This document shows, in pieces, positions 1 to 5,513 of a stretch of DNA of 5,513 nt; positions within the stretch are counted from its first letter, which is position 1; every line of letters begins with the position of its first letter. The stretch covers positions 1 to 5,513 of the forward strand of contig JAFGPH010000416.1 of assembly GCA_016926135.1 (NCBI GenBank), read 5' to 3'. The DNA comes from Deltaproteobacteria bacterium. GTDB lineage: Bacteria; Desulfobacterota; DSM-4660; Desulfatiglandales; HGW-15. A model generated the notes under the pieces. That model was not told the origin of the DNA. It ran no database searches and saw only the letters and a list, made by a program, of their open reading frames with translations. The translations under genes and the position numbers were made by a program.

Positions 1-1
1 C

Positions 2-322
2 CTCGGGATCAACATTCCCATCCTCTTCAACAGTGTGTTTGCCTTTGGCGCGGCCTTGGCGGCCCTGGCCGGCGTGGTTGCCGCTCCGCTCTTTACCGTA
101 TCGACCGATCTGGCTTCCCTCGTCCTCATAGACGGTTTCGTGGTCGTCATTCTGGGAGGCCTGGGAAGCCTGGGAGGAGCGGTCCTGTCCTCATTCCTCA
201 TCGGGCAGCTCCAGTCCTTCGGGGCCCTGCTCATGCCCGAAATATCGATGATTTTCATATACGTTCTTATGGCGCTGGTCTTGGTTTTCAAGCCCTCCGG
301 ATTGCTGGGTGATCCAAAATGA
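2..322 (+). CDS. livH: LivH-type permease of a branched-chain/hydrophobic amino-acid-type ABC importer, C-terminal part (5' end outside window)
   Basis: Inner-membrane permease subunit that pairs with the LivM protein to form the substrate channel. Only the last 106 residues are present; the reading frame is open from base 2, so the gene begins left of the window and the GTG at 35 is an internal valine. The fragment opens with LGINIPILFNSVFAFGAALA, followed by LAGVVAAP, a stretch typical of LivH. It then has the glycine-rich VVILGGLGSLGGA segment conserved in this permease family, a last hydrophobic helix, and the common ending FKPSGLLG. The stop codon overlaps the livM start in ATGA (319-322). 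The family assignment is firm from motifs and neighbours. The transported substrate cannot be read from this fragment. Confidence 0.93.
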   Translation, partial: LGINIPILFNSVFAFGAALAALAGVVAAPLFTVSTDLASLVLIDGFVVVILGGLGSLGGAVLSSFLIGQLQSFGALLMPEISMIFIYVLMALVLVFKPSGLLGDPK

Positions 323-1335
323 AAAAAAAGATGCTTTTTTTGGCAGGCGGCGTCGTTCTTTTTCTCCTTGCGCCACTGGCTTTCAGACCCTCCCAGCTCA
401 TGATGCTGAACGAAATCATGATCTTTGCCCTCTATGCCATGAGCTACAATCTGCTCCTTGGCTATGGGGGGCTCCTCTCCTTCGGTCACTCCGTCTTTCT
501 GGGGTTTGGTGCGTACATCACAGGCGTGTTGCTTGTGCACTACCCTGAATTTCCCTTCTTGGCCCTCATTCTCATTTCAACTCTAGGAACACTGCTCGTT
601 GGATTCACACTCGGCCTGCTCTTGTTGAGGCAAACCGGTGCCTCTTTTGCGCTCCTGACAATGGCCATAGGCGGGATGTTTTCAACGATCGCATTGAAAT
701 GGAGCGACGTGACGGGCGGTGATGATGGCATATGCATTTTCAGGCCCGACATCAATCTATTTCTCCTTCAATTGAATACGACCGATGTCACCGTTTTTTA
801 CTATATCTCCATGTTTCTCATCGGTCTTGCAACCCTGTGTTGTTGGCACTTCACAAGGACATCCATGGGTCAAACCGTTCTCTTGATACGTGAAAATGAA
901 AACAGGATGCAGTTCTTGGGTTACAGTGCCCCAATTTCACGGTTGATGCTTTTCACCGTCTCCGCCTCTCTTGCCGGACTCGCCGGTTCCCTGTACATGT
1001 TGTTCATCGGTACGGTCGCCTATGATGTCATCAGTATTCCCATGTCGGCCACGGCCCTCCTTATAACCTTCATAGGGGGAATAGGCAGCTTTTTCGGCCC
1101 ATGGCTGGGGGCTGCCTTTTACATCTACGTCCAGGATCTGCTGAGCGGGATCACCACACGATGGCCGTTCTTCATGGGCATCATATTTATCCTCATGGTG
1201 ATGTTCCAGAGACAGGGATTGGCGGGACTGCTTGTGCGCTGTCTGGAAGGGTTCCGCTGGTTGAAGGATCGCCGCTGCCAGGCAAAAGACGACCCAGCGC
1301 AAAAGGAAGCGCAGTATGAACTCCAAGTCTCATGA
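319..1335 (+). CDS. livM: LivM-type permease of a branched-chain/hydrophobic amino-acid-type ABC importer
   Basis: Second inner-membrane permease subunit, 338 residues, within the usual LivM size range. Most of the length is hydrophobic helices. Family landmarks, in order: GLLSFGHSVFLGFGAY (residues 51-66), TGGDDG (132-137, matching the usual TGGxDG), the cytoplasmic loop RENENR (191-196) that contacts the ATPases, the LAGLAGS stretch, and a glycine-rich FIGGIGSFFGP segment (about 251-260). A charged cytoplasmic tail of about 28 residues ends the protein and is encoded partly over the livG start. The ATG at 319 overlaps the livH stop (ATGA) behind a weak GGGTGA at 307-312, which suggests coupled translation. 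Codons 2-4 are a run of lysines on an eight-A tract; Met5 is an alternative start. Family call firm; substrate unknown. Confidence 0.95.
   Translation: MKKKMLFLAGGVVLFLLAPLAFRPSQLMMLNEIMIFALYAMSYNLLLGYGGLLSFGHSVFLGFGAYITGVLLVHYPEFPFLALILISTLGTLLVGFTLGLLLLRQTGASFALLTMAIGGMFSTIALKWSDVTGGDDGICIFRPDINLFLLQLNTTDVTVFYYISMFLIGLATLCCWHFTRTSMGQTVLLIRENENRMQFLGYSAPISRLMLFTVSASLAGLAGSLYMLFIGTVAYDVISIPMSATALLITFIGGIGSFFGPWLGAAFYIYVQDLLSGITTRWPFFMGIIFILMVMFQRQGLAGLLVRCLEGFRWLKDRRCQAKDDPAQKEAQYELQVS
1303..1309 (+). promoter_or_regulatory. Shine-Dalgarno of livG, inside the end of livM
   Basis: AAGGAAG lies six bases before the ATG at 1316, within the last codons of livM. It supports 1316 as the livG start even though this makes the two genes overlap by 20 bases. 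The encoded N-terminus reaches the first ABC beta-strand (VLGIRDIHKDF) within eight residues, as expected for LivG. Confidence 0.7.
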
Positions 1336-2074
1336 AGTGCTCGGCATCAGGGATATCCACAAGGATTTTCGAGGACTCGAAGTGCTCAAAGGCGTGGATA
1401 TGGTCGTGAAGGAGAGGGAGAGGCACGCCGTGATAGGACCCAACGGAGCAGGAAAAACCACCCTGTTCCACATTATTACCGGCAGCCTCAAGCCATCCCA
1501 GGGACAAATACACTACCAGGGAAATGACATCTCCCGCCTGCCCATTCACAAGCGCAGTCGTCTCGGAATGAGCCGCTCCTTTCAGGTAACGAACATCTTT
1601 TCCAATTTGACGGTGTTCGACAATGTCCTCGCGGGGGTTCGGGCCAAATATGGGCTTCGGTACAACCTCGTCAGGAACCCCCACAAGGTCGGTGCATTGC
1701 GCGATAAGACCGATAGAATCATTGAAAAGATCGGGCTGATGCACGCGAAACATCGACCTGCCAGGGAATTGGCATACGGTGAACAAAGGGCGCTGGAGAT
1801 CGGAATAGCGCTTTCCACGGAGCCCACGCTGATACTGCTGGACGAACCGACCGCCGGTATGACGCGTGAGGATACCAGGGCATTCATTCAGATGATTGAC
1901 ATGGTTACGCGTGATCTGACGCTGGTGATCATTGAACATGATATGGATGTCGTCTTCTCCCTGGCATCGACGCTGTCGGTCTTGCATTACGGCACAATTC
2001 TGGTCTCCGGAGAGCCGGATCAGGTCAGAAAGGATCAGCGGGTGAAGGACGCTTATCTCGGGGAAGATCAATGA
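1316..2074 (+). CDS. livG: LivG-type ATP-binding protein of the ABC importer
   Basis: One of two cytoplasmic ATPases that power the importer, 252 residues, normal for LivG. Motifs in order: Walker A GPNGAGKTT (41-49), Q-loop SFQ with Gln90, LivG-style signature LAYGEQR (152-158) in place of LSGGQ, Walker B ILLDEP (173-178) with catalytic Glu177, and switch His208 in IIEHDMD. The GLEVLKGV stretch near residues 20-27 and the family-typical longer insert between Q-loop and signature (about 107-130) identify LivG rather than LivF. The site is complete, so the protein should be active. It overlaps livM by 20 bases and livF by four (ATGA), so its translation is probably coupled to both. The signature departs slightly from the more usual LSYGQQR. 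Confidence 0.95.
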   Translation: MNSKSHEVLGIRDIHKDFRGLEVLKGVDMVVKERERHAVIGPNGAGKTTLFHIITGSLKPSQGQIHYQGNDISRLPIHKRSRLGMSRSFQVTNIFSNLTVFDNVLAGVRAKYGLRYNLVRNPHKVGALRDKTDRIIEKIGLMHAKHRPARELAYGEQRALEIGIALSTEPTLILLDEPTAGMTREDTRAFIQMIDMVTRDLTLVIIEHDMDVVFSLASTLSVLHYGTILVSGEPDQVRKDQRVKDAYLGEDQ

Positions 2075-2790
2075 AGGTTCTGGAAGTACGAGATCTCCAT
2101 TCATTTTACGGCAAGAGCCATGTCATTCAAGGTGTTTCGCTGGAACTGGAACCGGGGGCATTCGTCTGCCTCCTGGGGAGGAACGGCGTGGGAAAAACCA
2201 CGACACTGCACAGCATTATGGGCATGGTGAAACCCAAGTCTGGCAGCATTCTGTTCAAGGGAGAAGAGATACGGGGCATGGAACCCTTTCAGATCGCCCG
2301 GAAGGGTATCGGTATTGTGCCTGAAACGCGCCGGATATTTGCCAGCCTCACCCTGGAAGAGAACCTGACCCTGGCCATGCTCGGGAACAAGCGAAGACGG
2401 GCTGCGAAGGAGAACCGCTGGACTACCGAAGGCATCTATCGCCTTTTCCCGAACCTGGCAGAGCGTAAGCATCAAAATGGCGGGCACCTGTCGGGCGGCG
2501 AGCAGCAGATGCTGACCATAGCGCGGACGCTTATGGGCAACCCGGAAATCCTTCTCGTCGATGAACCCACCGAAGGTCTGGCGCCACTCATCGCCAAGAG
2601 GGTCATGGATATGCTTCGGGACATCAGTGACGCAGGCATTACGATACTGGTCGTGGAGCAAAACGTCAAAATGGCAATGAAACTGGTGAATCTTTTTTAC
2701 GTCATGGGCAAAGGAAGGATGGTTTTCGAGGGAAACAGGGAGGCATTGCTGGAAGCAGACGAGGTGAGACAGCAATACCTTGAGGTCTGA
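2071..2790 (+). CDS. livF: LivF-type ATP-binding protein of the ABC importer
   Basis: Second cytoplasmic ATPase, 239 residues, the usual LivF length; expected to form a heterodimer with the LivG protein. Walker A is GRNGVGKTT (36-44). The Q-loop region reads VPETRRIFASLTLEENL, with Glu85 where most ABC proteins have Gln. The signature is LSGGEQQ (140-146) and Walker B is ILLVDEPTEGLAP (160-172) with Glu165. The switch position is Gln197 in VVEQNV instead of His. The Glu and Gln substitutions are normal for LivF and separate it from LivG. The ATG at 2071 overlaps the livG stop and has GGGGAA at 2060-2065 as ribosome binding site. It ends 60 bases before the binding-protein gene. Confidence 0.95.
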   Translation: MKVLEVRDLHSFYGKSHVIQGVSLELEPGAFVCLLGRNGVGKTTTLHSIMGMVKPKSGSILFKGEEIRGMEPFQIARKGIGIVPETRRIFASLTLEENLTLAMLGNKRRRAAKENRWTTEGIYRLFPNLAERKHQNGGHLSGGEQQMLTIARTLMGNPEILLVDEPTEGLAPLIAKRVMDMLRDISDAGITILVVEQNVKMAMKLVNLFYVMGKGRMVFEGNREALLEADEVRQQYLEV

Positions 2791-2838
2791 TGTGGAATGG
2801 GGGGTATGTCAATTCAGATTTACCGCATAGCACAAGAG

Positions 2839-2846
2839 AAGGAGGG
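2839..2846 (+). promoter_or_regulatory. Strong Shine-Dalgarno that sets the binding-protein start
   Basis: AAGGAGGG, close to the ideal anti-16S match, lies four to five bases before the ATG at 2851. The reading frame is open further upstream to an ATG at 2797, but that start has only a weak, distant GAGG and would add 18 residues before the signal peptide. The 60-base gap from 2791 shows no convincing promoter or terminator, so the gene is probably read from the operon transcript with its own strong translation start. Confidence 0.8.
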
Positions 2847-2850
2847 AAAA

Positions 2851-4074
2851 ATGAAAACACGATTCCGGGTCATGTTGTTGGTGGCTATTGCTCTCACTAT
2901 TGGTTTCACACCGAGTGCACAGGCCGTGGAGCCCATCAAGCTCGTGCACTGCGAGATCCTCTCCGGCAATTTCCAGGACGTGGGCGAGCGAAGTGTCAAA
3001 GGTGTTGAGTATGCAGTCAAGGAGATTAACGCTCGGGGAGGCATTCTCGGGCGTCCGGTAAAGCATTTTGTTTTTGACCATGAGGGCAAGCTGGACGTCA
3101 CCACTCGAAAGGCCACCAGGTATCTCCTGGACGAAAAGGTGCATTATTTCACGGGGGGCACTTTCAGCTCCATTGCCAATGCCATGTCGAATTTTGCCAA
3201 GAAAAACAAGATTTTACTCTTTGCATACATGTGGCCGCCCCAGAACCTGACCAATGAAAACTGCCACCGGTATTTCTTCAGGCCGTCGGTGAGTACGGAT
3301 ATGCAGTCGAATGCCATCGCCTATTGGGTGAAGAGCAAGGGATTCAAACGGGTCTTCTGCATCGGTCAGGACTGGAATTTCGGGCATGAATCAACCGGGG
3401 CCTTTATCCGAAAACTGGCCGAGATCGCACCCGACATTAAAATCGTCGGGGAGATCTATCACAAACCTGCTGAAAAGGAATTCGCGCCTTACATCAGCCA
3501 GGCCCTCGCTGCAAAGGCCGATGTCATTTTCACCGGGGACTGGGGAAACGATCTCAGGCTGCTGATCAAACAGAGCATCTCCCTCGGGCTGAAGGTTCCC
3601 TATGCCACCTATGTGCTCGGTGACGTCGAGAATTTTAAGGCCATCGGGCGCGATATAGGCGAGCAAATCATAGGGAGTTGTGCCTGCGATGGATTTGAAC
3701 TCACCATTCCCACGGAGGCAAACAAGAAATTCGTGGAAGGTTTTCACAAGGCATACGGTTTTTACCCCAGCTACACCGAGGGCAAGGCATACGACAATGT
3801 CCTTTTCTGGGCAAAGGCCGTCCAGACTGCAGGAAAAGACGACGTGGAGGCGGTCATCGACGCCTGGGAAGGTCTGGAGTATGAGGGTATCGGCGGGAAG
3901 GTGAAGATGCGGCCCTGTGACCATCAGGGGATTCGCTCCGTCTGGTGCGCGGAAGTCTCCAAGCGCAATCCATACTTCGATTTTCCTTACATGGGCGATG
4001 CCGTAGAGTTTCCCGGCGAGAAGGTGGTCACACCTGCGGACAAGACCAACTGCCCCCGATGTATGAAGAAGTAG
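2851..4074 (+). CDS. Periplasmic substrate-binding protein of the Liv/HAAT-type importer (Peripla_BP_6-like)
   Basis: Captures the ligand in the periplasm and delivers it to the LivH/LivM channel. It has 407 residues from the ATG at 2851. The N-terminus is a Sec signal peptide: basic MKTRFR, a hydrophobic core, and SAQA before a likely cut after residue 25. There is no lipobox cysteine, so it should be soluble, as in Gram-negatives. Family features include VKGVEYAVKEINARGGILGR, GGTFSS (102-107), GQDWNFGHES with Asp174, the TGDWGNDL stretch (around 230-234), YTEGKAYDNV and the late CDHQ (356-359). The loop at 125-134 reads AYMWPPQNLT, where relatives usually have small Ser/Thr residues that hold the ligand. 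There are nine cysteines (34, 138, 170, 277, 279, 356, 366, 401, 404), with a CPRC pair three residues from the C-terminus. The ligand is unknown; an amino-acid derivative or aromatic compound is as likely as leucine. Confidence 0.9.
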   Translation: MKTRFRVMLLVAIALTIGFTPSAQAVEPIKLVHCEILSGNFQDVGERSVKGVEYAVKEINARGGILGRPVKHFVFDHEGKLDVTTRKATRYLLDEKVHYFTGGTFSSIANAMSNFAKKNKILLFAYMWPPQNLTNENCHRYFFRPSVSTDMQSNAIAYWVKSKGFKRVFCIGQDWNFGHESTGAFIRKLAEIAPDIKIVGEIYHKPAEKEFAPYISQALAAKADVIFTGDWGNDLRLLIKQSISLGLKVPYATYVLGDVENFKAIGRDIGEQIIGSCACDGFELTIPTEANKKFVEGFHKAYGFYPSYTEGKAYDNVLFWAKAVQTAGKDDVEAVIDAWEGLEYEGIGGKVKMRPCDHQGIRSVWCAEVSKRNPYFDFPYMGDAVEFPGEKVVTPADKTNCPRCMKK

Positions 4075-4075
4075 C

Positions 4076-4104
4076 GCCGATGGACGGGAAGTCGCATCAC
4101 CGGC
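4076..4104 (+). other. Imperfect stem-loop just after the binding-protein stop
   Basis: GCCGATG followed by GAC (4076-4085) can pair with GTC, CAT and CGGC (4091-4104), with bulges of one and three bases and a GGGAA loop. It begins one base after the stop codon. No T-run follows, so it is not an intrinsic terminator. If it forms, it may shield the 3' end of the abundant binding-protein message. The pairing is broken by bulges and may be chance. Confidence 0.25.
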
Positions 4105-4130
4105 AAGAGTGAACCGCTGGGGAAGGCGGC

Positions 4131-4162
4131 GAGGTACCCCGTAATTTCCCGCGGGGTATCTC
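4131..4162 (+). promoter_or_regulatory. Stem-loop between the binding-protein and M14 genes (attenuator or mRNA-stabilising element)
   Basis: GAGGTACCCCG (4131-4141) pairs with CGGGGTATCTC (4152-4162): eleven consecutive pairs including one G-U, with a ten-base loop. Only three Ts follow (GTTTCG), so it is at best a weak terminator. Its place between a binding-protein gene and a downstream enzyme gene suits an element that lets more message stop or stabilise after the binding protein and lowers expression of the enzyme. The structure is read directly from the sequence; its role is inferred. Confidence 0.55.
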
Positions 4163-4169
4163 GTTTCGC

Positions 4170-4199
4170 CCATGGAATAAGGAGGAGATTGTACCATGG
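4170..4199 (+). promoter_or_regulatory. Translation start region of the M14 gene: strong ribosome binding site flanked by a repeated CCATGG
   Basis: AAGGAGGAG (4179-4187) lies eight bases before the ATG at 4196 and fixes the start. The palindrome CCATGG occurs at 4170-4175 and again at 4194-4199, so the two copies can pair to form a six-base-pair stem. That stem would place the ribosome binding site in an 18-base loop and the start codon in the stem. The site itself is certain; any regulatory effect of the stem is speculation. Confidence 0.6.
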
Positions 4200-5476
4200 C
4201 CGTTTTCGATCACATTCCGGCGGGTGAAGAGGGATTGCGAGAAGTGTACCGATGGCTGGACGACTTTGTCGCCCGGCATGAAAATGTCGCACACAAGGAG
4301 ATCATCGGAAGATCAGACGAGAATCGGGACATTCCTGCGATCTTCCTGACCAATGCAAACATTCCCGAGCGGGACAAGGAAATGGCAATCATCACATTGG
4401 CCAGGCACGGGCAGGAGGCGGGAACACGCGTGGTGGGGCCGGAGATCATCAACTACCTCGGGAACGATGACGCAAAGGAGATCCTGGATTCACAAGTTGT
4501 CATCGTCGTTCCCGTCGTGAACCCGGACGGATTTGTCCGAAATGATTTTCATTCCTCACTAACCCGGCTGACCAGGACGGAACGGACGGTGCTGGGCAGG
4601 CTCTTTCATGCCCATCCCCCGGATATGATGTTGGATTACCACAGTCTCGGAAAGGTTGAAGGGTCCCGCTTCGACAGCGGCGATATGGAAGCCATCATTC
4701 CCGCCAACACGACCCGCTGGGCCATGGATGAACAAATCCATCAGTATGCGGCACAGCGCATGCGCGATGCCGCCGAAAAGGCAGGATGGCCCTATGAAAT
4801 CCATACCCTGGAGGAAACGTCCGCTTACTACTTCGGGGACCGGGGTGTGGGGGGACTCCCCTGGACCTTTCTTCAGGAAAAGGTCTACCTGCTGCATATG
4901 CAGGATTTTCACGACAATTACGACATTCCGCAAGGGGCCGCATATACCAACTACACCTGCGGACCGGCCTACATGAAATGGCATACCCTGGTGTTCGGCA
5001 TCGAAACCAACCACTGGTCGATCCCCGATGCCGGGCAAATCGCTGAAAGCGGGCTATTCCCCTGTAAAACCATGCTGAAGCTAGGCTGCTCGCGCTTCCC
5101 ATGGGAAAAGGACGTTGGCTACCCTGTCAACATCGTTCATGGTGATTTCCGCAACTCGATCAGGGCGATGGGTCGGAACACGGAGGAAAGGAGGGCATCC
5201 CGAACAAGGATCTGGGGGGAGCGCAAACACTTCAACATGCCCCAGCGCGAGATGCTTGATCAGGAGACCACTTGTGCGCGGGTTCGGTATTTTGGACGGG
5301 ACCTGCCCATGGAGTTTGCACTCTGCCTGCGTATGAGACAGCGAACGATCAAGGCGGTAGCGGTGCAAGGCAAGGCGATTCCCTTTGAGACCTTCCGGGA
5401 TCCATGCTCAACGTTCCTCTACATCCCGATCACCATGGATGAGGCCGGGACATTGGAACTGACTATCAAGCACTAG
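4196..5476 (+). CDS. M14-family zinc metallopeptidase-like protein (carboxypeptidase/deacylase type), cytoplasmic
   Basis: Predicted zinc-dependent hydrolase of an amide or peptide bond, 426 residues. The N-terminus EIIGRSDENRDIPAIFLTN (35-53) matches the usual M14 opening. The metal ligands are His71 and Glu74 in RHGQE and His149 in LDYHS; NPDG is at 109-112. The probable catalytic Glu is Glu270 in FGIETNHW, with Tyr250 or Tyr253 as candidate active-site tyrosines. Only about 37 residues separate NPDG from His149, and no Asn-Arg motif of the DPNRNW/DLNR type that grips a substrate carboxylate is present, so classical carboxypeptidase action is doubtful. About 150 residues follow Glu270; the last 100 or so may form a separate beta-rich domain that I do not recognise. 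There is no signal peptide or membrane segment. As the last operon gene here, it probably processes the imported ligand. M14 fold likely; exact reaction unknown. Confidence 0.8.
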   Translation: MAVFDHIPAGEEGLREVYRWLDDFVARHENVAHKEIIGRSDENRDIPAIFLTNANIPERDKEMAIITLARHGQEAGTRVVGPEIINYLGNDDAKEILDSQVVIVVPVVNPDGFVRNDFHSSLTRLTRTERTVLGRLFHAHPPDMMLDYHSLGKVEGSRFDSGDMEAIIPANTTRWAMDEQIHQYAAQRMRDAAEKAGWPYEIHTLEETSAYYFGDRGVGGLPWTFLQEKVYLLHMQDFHDNYDIPQGAAYTNYTCGPAYMKWHTLVFGIETNHWSIPDAGQIAESGLFPCKTMLKLGCSRFPWEKDVGYPVNIVHGDFRNSIRAMGRNTEERRASRTRIWGERKHFNMPQREMLDQETTCARVRYFGRDLPMEFALCLRMRQRTIKAVAVQGKAIPFETFRDPCSTFLYIPITMDEAGTLELTIKH

Positions 5477-5513
5477 CAGGCACTCTCACGGAAATAGCCG
5501 GACAACGACGCCG
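5477..5513. other. Non-coding tail at the window edge
   Basis: 37 bases after the M14 stop codon. No hairpin with a T-run, ribosome binding site or new start is visible, so it cannot be said whether the operon ends here. Confidence 0.5.

Noticed and set aside
1768..1791. Non-canonical signature LAYGEQR in LivG
   Set aside because: LivG proteins usually carry LSYGQQR-like signatures instead of LSGGQ; the difference here is small and Walker A, Walker B and switch His are intact.
1193..2104. Minus-strand open frame of 303 codons opposite livM/livG
   Set aside because: It lies entirely opposite well-supported transporter genes, has no recognisable domain and its product is low-complexity in character; it is a shadow of the coding bias on the other strand.
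2320..2670. Glu85 and Gln197 of LivF in place of the Q-loop Gln and switch His
   Set aside because: These substitutions are normal in the LivF family and do not indicate a dead ATPase.
2797..2850. Upstream ATG giving an 18-residue longer binding protein
   Set aside because: It would put a polar stretch before the signal peptide and has only a weak, distant ribosome binding site, whereas the ATG at 2851 has a near-ideal one and begins a standard Sec signal.
4172..4180. Two-codon mini-frame ATG GAA TAA just before the M14 ribosome binding site
   Set aside because: No ribosome binding site precedes it, and such a short frame is expected by chance; the ATG is explained by the CCATGG repeat.
3391..4197. 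Minus-strand open frame of 268 codons opposite the binding-protein gene
   Set aside because: Antisense to a clear binding-protein gene, with no motif of its own and no ribosome binding site noted; treated as a shadow frame.
5096..5107. Perfect 12-base palindrome TTCCCATGGGAA
   Set aside because: It lies inside the M14 coding sequence, is isolated and has no partner site; a chance palindrome is the simplest reading.
1..5513. Search for CRISPR repeats, insertion sequences, tRNAs, toxin-antitoxin or defence genes
   Set aside because: No direct-repeat array, transposase, tRNA-like sequence or small gene pair is visible; nearly the whole window is occupied by the six operon genes.

Overview
The window holds the distal part of one plus-strand operon: a branched-chain/hydrophobic amino-acid-type (HAAT, Liv) ABC importer followed by a zinc-metallopeptidase-like gene. 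In order it contains the C-terminal end of a LivH-type permease (cut by the left edge), a LivM-type permease, a LivG-type ATPase, a LivF-type ATPase, a secreted periplasmic substrate-binding protein, and an M14-family (carboxypeptidase/deacylase-like) protein. All six genes read the same way, and no RNA gene, mobile element, CRISPR array or integrase is visible.

Layout: the four transporter-core genes are packed with overlaps (ATGA at livH/livM, 20 bases at livM/livG, ATGA at livG/livF), which suggests translational coupling. A 60-base gap with a strong Shine-Dalgarno then precedes the binding protein. A 121-base gap with two stem-loops separates the binding protein from the M14 gene. The start codon of the M14 gene lies in a short self-complementary repeat that flanks its ribosome binding site. 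The operon's promoter and the start of livH lie to the left of the window. The 37 bases after the last gene show no terminator.

How the parts would work together (inference): the binding protein captures a small organic ligand in the periplasm, LivH/LivM form the channel, and LivG/LivF hydrolyse ATP. The M14-like protein has no signal peptide, so it would act in the cytoplasm, perhaps cleaving an amide or peptide bond in the imported compound. The ligand is unlikely to be plain leucine, isoleucine or valine: the binding protein's usual small Ser/Thr ligand-contact loop is replaced by an aromatic, proline-rich one. The M14-like protein keeps the metal site and catalytic Glu but lacks the usual Asn-Arg carboxylate-binding motif.

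Organism: a Sec-exported binding protein with no lipobox points to a Gram-negative bacterium. Moderate GC, nine cysteines in the exported binding protein and the general style of the genes fit an anaerobic Desulfobacterota-like (former Deltaproteobacteria) host, but this placement is a low-confidence guess. I see no clearly new class of system. The most unusual part is the pairing of a divergent Liv-type importer with an atypical M14 enzyme, together with the structured leader between them.
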